DNA of 64,000 bases from Lacrimispora xylanisolvens. GTDB taxonomy: Bacteria > Bacillota > Clostridia > Lachnospirales > Lachnospiraceae. Location: assembly GCF_002934545.1 (NCBI RefSeq), contig NZ_PTJA01000006.1, forward strand, positions 248,001 to 312,000. The letters are read 5' to 3'. Shown one piece after another: positions 61,430 to 64,000 of this stretch. Position 1 is the first letter of the stretch. Every line of letters starts with the position of its first letter. The notes beneath the pieces were generated by a model, which saw only the letters and a list, made by a program, of their open reading frames with translations, had not been told where the DNA came from and ran no database searches. Position numbers and translations under genes: made by a program.

Positions 61430-61714
61430 TTATTCCTCCTTTCGCTGCTTCAGTAGCTCAGTCAATTCACCGATCAGTCCAAGACGTGTGCCGTCCGGCA
61501 TTTGCTTAATGGCTGCACGGACGAAGGCTTCCACCGCTTCCGGGGACTGGTCTCCCACCTCGATGAGCTCCACCTTTTGAATACTGACTGCACCCTGTCG
61601 GACATTCATCTTTACGATATCGCCATAGTCCAATCCAGACGCGGAGCGCATCTCCTTTGGAATCAGTACACGGCCCTTGCAATCAATAATTCGGTATGTT
61701 TTTTTTGAATTCAT
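61430..61714 (-). CDS. AbrB/MazE-family regulator
   Basis: A 94-residue protein whose first half is a swapped-hairpin AbrB domain: YRIIDCKGRVLIPKEMRSAS, GLDYGDIVKMNVRQGAVSIQ. The helical tail LIGELTELLKQRKEE may dimerise. It probably autoregulates the operon. It overlaps the stop of the next AbrB-like gene by 4 bp. Confidence 0.85.
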   Translation of the reverse strand: MNSKKTYRIIDCKGRVLIPKEMRSASGLDYGDIVKMNVRQGAVSIQKVELIEVGDQSPEAVEAFVRAAIKQMPDGTRLGLIGELTELLKQRKEE

Positions 61715-62154
61715 AAATAGTATTCCTCCTTCCTCATTACCTCCCGAATAGTATCGGGGTGAATTCCAAGCTCCTGAAAGAGCCCAGCTAGTTCCTCCGG
61801 CAGACGGTTCAAAATATCCGAGGCTAAAATAACAATAGCACCATCGCCACAGATGATTTCCAAATCACTGTCTGCAGAAATCCCCGCCCCCTCCATCACC
61901 TCTCCGGGAAGATTCAGGCCGTCCTCATTCTCTGTTTCATCCTTCTCCTCCAGCGTATCCTCCTCCTGCAGAGCGCACAGTGGTATGGCAACTTCAATCC
62001 CTGCCTGCGTAAGTAAAAGAAGTGGAGCTGCTTCATCTCCCCTGGATGCAAGCACCACTTCAACCTGTTCACCAGGGGTAAGTCCGGCGGGAATCACAGG
62101 AATAGTCAGAAGCCCGTGGTGGTCGACTGCCGCTTTTGTTTTCATAATTTTCAT
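61711..62154 (-). CDS. AbrB-like two-part protein of ICE
   Basis: ATG 62154 is preferred because AAGGAG lies 9 nt upstream; an earlier ATG at 62172 has none. The 147-residue product has an AbrB-type start (AVDHHGLLTIPVIPAGLTPG), an acidic central linker (EEDTLEEKDETENEDG) and a helical end (GLFQELGIHPDTIREVMRKE). It is paired with the canonical AbrB gene. Function unclear. Confidence 0.65.
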   Translation of the reverse strand: MKIMKTKAAVDHHGLLTIPVIPAGLTPGEQVEVVLASRGDEAAPLLLLTQAGIEVAIPLCALQEEDTLEEKDETENEDGLNLPGEVMEGAGISADSDLEIICGDGAIVILASDILNRLPEELAGLFQELGIHPDTIREVMRKEEYYL

Positions 62155-62186
62155 AATAAGTTTCTCCTTCATATTTGTTTTTCCGG

Positions 62187-63119
62187 TTAAGACTCACTGA
62201 AAAATAGTTCAGGATCAAAAAGATTCATTTGTAATGGCCTATCTCTCAGCCGTTCCCCGGTGTCATAGTTGGAGATGAATACCTCCGCGTATTCACTTCC
62301 GTTGTCATAGCGCTGTGCCAGGTTGTTAAGACGGCTGACTGCTTCAATGTGAAAGCCCTGGTACAGTTCCCGGATAAATTCGCAGTCATTGTAGCTGACC
62401 AAAAACTTACCCTTGCAGACTGTCAGCGTATCCCGCAAGCGATAATGATCTTCCTTTCTGAACTCTACCGCATAATGTCCTTCTGTCTGGTAGTAAGGAG
62501 GGTCACAGTAAATGAAGGCATTTTCCCGGTCGTACTGCCGGATGAGATCTTCAAAGTCCTTGTTTTCAATGACTGTGTCCCTTAAACGAACGTTTGCCTT
62601 CCAGAGCAGATGGAAGGTCTTTCGAATATCGAAAGGCTGACAGCCAAAGCTGGTACAGCCGCTTCCGTAGCTGTAGCGAATGAGCTTAAAAAATGCAGCG
62701 GCACGCTTGACGTCATTCATTACCGCTTGCTCCGTTAGAATCTGCTGTATGTCCTCATAATCAGGTGGAGGTAGGTGACGCTCAGCAAGATCCAGCTCCT
62801 TTGAAAGATACTCGCTGGTGAATTCCTTCTTTGAGAGATACCTGCGCAGTACACTAAATTCATCCCGGCTGTTCAGCGGCAAAAAGTTCAGCTCCCGAAC
62901 TAGGTCAAGAGTCTGCTCCTTTGCACACTTGAATAAATTTGCCAGGTCGGAGTTGAAATCGTTATACACCTCCATGGCAGTATCCATGGGACGCCCAAAC
63001 AGCACCCAGCCACCACCGCCGAAAACCTCAATGTAACGTCCGAACTCCTTAGGCATTCGCTGATAGATCAACTCTCGCAACGCCTTCTTTCCGCCCACCC
63101 AGCTGATAATGCTGTTCAT
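62187..63119 (-). CDS. DNA adenine N6-methyltransferase (D12/Dam class)
   Basis: A 310-residue methylase of the D12 class. The SAM site is IEVFGGGGWVLFG (FxGxG), the catalytic motif DPPYYQTEGHY, and the N-terminus SIISWVGGKKALRELI the D12 start. The C-terminus has RDRPLQMNLFDPELFF. No restriction partner is adjacent. It may protect element DNA during transfer or mark it epigenetically. The recognition site, perhaps GATC-like, is inferred from class only. Confidence 0.9.
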   Translation of the reverse strand: MNSIISWVGGKKALRELIYQRMPKEFGRYIEVFGGGGWVLFGRPMDTAMEVYNDFNSDLANLFKCAKEQTLDLVRELNFLPLNSRDEFSVLRRYLSKKEFTSEYLSKELDLAERHLPPPDYEDIQQILTEQAVMNDVKRAAAFFKLIRYSYGSGCTSFGCQPFDIRKTFHLLWKANVRLRDTVIENKDFEDLIRQYDRENAFIYCDPPYYQTEGHYAVEFRKEDHYRLRDTLTVCKGKFLVSYNDCEFIRELYQGFHIEAVSRLNNLAQRYDNGSEYAEVFISNYDTGERLRDRPLQMNLFDPELFFSES

Positions 63120-63123
63120 TTAT

Positions 63124-63327
63124 TCACCTGCCTTTGCTGCGGCGGTTGATTGCATCAACATCCGTTTTCATACAGGTTCCGTCTGGACTCCAGCAGATGA
63201 AACCGACTTGGGGGTATGGACAACCGTCACAGCGTGAGAGATCCTGTGGCAGTGAGACACCATAGCGTTTGGGCATACTGGTTGCTTCCGCACCTTTTCT
63301 TTCTGTTGGCTTTGTATTTTGATTCAT
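63124..63327 (-). CDS. 67-residue Cys-containing ICE protein
   Basis: From ATG 63327 (AAAGGAG upstream). A polar start (MNQNTKPTERKGAEATSM) precedes a compact Cys cluster: SRCDGCPYPQVGFICWSPDG then TCMK. The four Cys could bind zinc or a cluster. It lies 5 bp upstream of the methylase gene. Function unknown, but small proteins like it recur in these elements. Confidence 0.6.
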   Translation of the reverse strand: MNQNTKPTERKGAEATSMPKRYGVSLPQDLSRCDGCPYPQVGFICWSPDGTCMKTDVDAINRRSKGR

Positions 63328-63491
63328 GCTTTGCACTCCTTTCGCTGAAAATAAAAAAGGCACCATCCTTTTTTCAAAGACAGCGCCCATTTTTAATTAA
63401 GTTATTATTAGGTTGTAAAAAAAAGAGCGTCTCTCAGTTTCCAATGAAACCAAAGAACGCAAATTAAATTGTTATTTCTATGTGAGACTGG

Positions 63492-63971
63492 TTATCCAAG
63501 CTGCATACCGCCCATCTTCTGCCCCTGCTCCAGTTCTTCCTGCGTCATTATACTCCAGCTATTGACACCATTCCATAAACTAACATAGATTTCTCCAGCC
63601 GAAGTTTTAATCGGCCTCTGCTCGAACCCTTCTCCGAATCCGTCTGCAGCCTGACCGATGATTGTCGCTTTGAGCAGATCAAGTTCCTCTGCGGTCAGCT
63701 CACCATGTACCCGGCACTCAGCTACTCCCATTAATTTGCCGTTAAGTGGTTCTACCGTAAAGACATAGGACTGGACATTTCTGCTAATACTGTCATACTC
63801 ATCATAATATTCCATGAGACCGCGCTCCGCTTCCTGCGGCATTCGCTCCTTAAAAAGAGTGGCAAGGATGTCATTTTCAAGAGCCAGTGCAGTTCGGTTA
63901 TCAAGCACCATCGGTTCATTCTCCGTATCACCCCATTCGTTCTTCTCATAGAGTCTGACGGTAAGTGGCAT
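63492..63971 (-). CDS. Conserved ICE protein, unknown function
   Basis: The start is uncertain: ATG 63971 (MPLTVRLYEKNEWGDTENEP) or a TTG 12 nt upstream; neither has a clear site. The 159-residue protein has a helical centre (ALALENDILATLFKERM, RGLMEYYDEYDSISR) and a beta-rich end (SAGEIYVSLWNGVNSWSIMT). It ends KMGGMQLG, a Met-containing tail like others in the element. A short inverted repeat (AGCTTCA/TGAAGCT) lies at 63977-63995. Confidence 0.6.
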   Translation of the reverse strand: MPLTVRLYEKNEWGDTENEPMVLDNRTALALENDILATLFKERMPQEAERGLMEYYDEYDSISRNVQSYVFTVEPLNGKLMGVAECRVHGELTAEELDLLKATIIGQAADGFGEGFEQRPIKTSAGEIYVSLWNGVNSWSIMTQEELEQGQKMGGMQLG

Positions 63972-64000
63972 ATATAGCTTCAATGTATGAAGCTGCTTTG

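Overview
The window reads as chromosome of a Gram-positive anaerobe of the class Clostridia, most likely a Lachnospiraceae-type gut bacterium. The basis is AGGAGG-type ribosome binding sites, moderate to low GC, a Clostridia-type prophage module and a Tn1549/CTn-like conjugative element. I see no housekeeping gene; everything visible is mobile DNA or its cargo.

Region 1 (1-8342) is the right end of a prophage. A leftward early operon (about 5142 down to 1) encodes small regulators, an SbcC/RecF-like ATPase, RecT, an MBL-fold hydrolase, SSB and the start of an ERCC4-type nuclease. A switch region with Cro-like and CI-like XRE repressors, a consensus sigma-A promoter and operator repeats leads into an ImmA/IrrE-type protein and a tyrosine integrase. 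A 55-bp tRNA-Ala(GGC) 3' fragment just past the integrase is the probable att core.

Region 2 (8343-24755) is the accessory end of an integrative and conjugative element (ICE) that begins with a large serine recombinase. It carries an Mrr-type endonuclease, a three-gene Lamassu/DdmABC-like (ABC-3C type) defence operon, and an AT-rich island holding a two-gene radical-SAM peptide system. That peptide system has a precursor with four near-identical GDGxxxCC(Y/F)RMPE units and a SPASM maturase, and is the best candidate for something undescribed. IS256 debris, a DUF5131 gene, a GNAT gene, a sigma-70-like regulator, an apparently orphan c-di-GMP-I riboswitch and a lipoprotein follow.

Region 3 (24756-46498) is the conjugation core, transcribed leftwards: VirB2-like, VirB6, VirB3/PrgI, a TraC-like protein, VirB4, NlpC/P60 (VirB1-like), ParM/StbB-like partition, relaxosome protein, MobP3 relaxase with Sel1 repeats, DUF3991/TOPRIM, VirD4 coupling protein and a HTH protein. 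Cargo interrupts it: Fic, an amidoligase plus gamma-glutamylcyclotransferase pair, and a rightward trio (unknown protein, SRPBCC protein, serine hydrolase). A hairpin-rich gap at 31740-32157 is the best oriT candidate.

Region 4 (46572-64000) encodes a Tad/Flp-like type IVb pilus (pilin, prepilin peptidase, CpaB, CpaE, CpaF, TadB, TadC, TadE-like proteins), large secreted proteins including a 1340-residue SLH/Ig-repeat surface protein, and element housekeeping (SpoVG, YodL-domain, AbrB-type proteins, DNA adenine methylase). The element runs off the right edge. Together the ICE seems to encode DNA transfer, a surface fibre for cell contact, anti-phage defence and a modified-peptide system. DUF and family names are from recognition of the sequences, not from a search.
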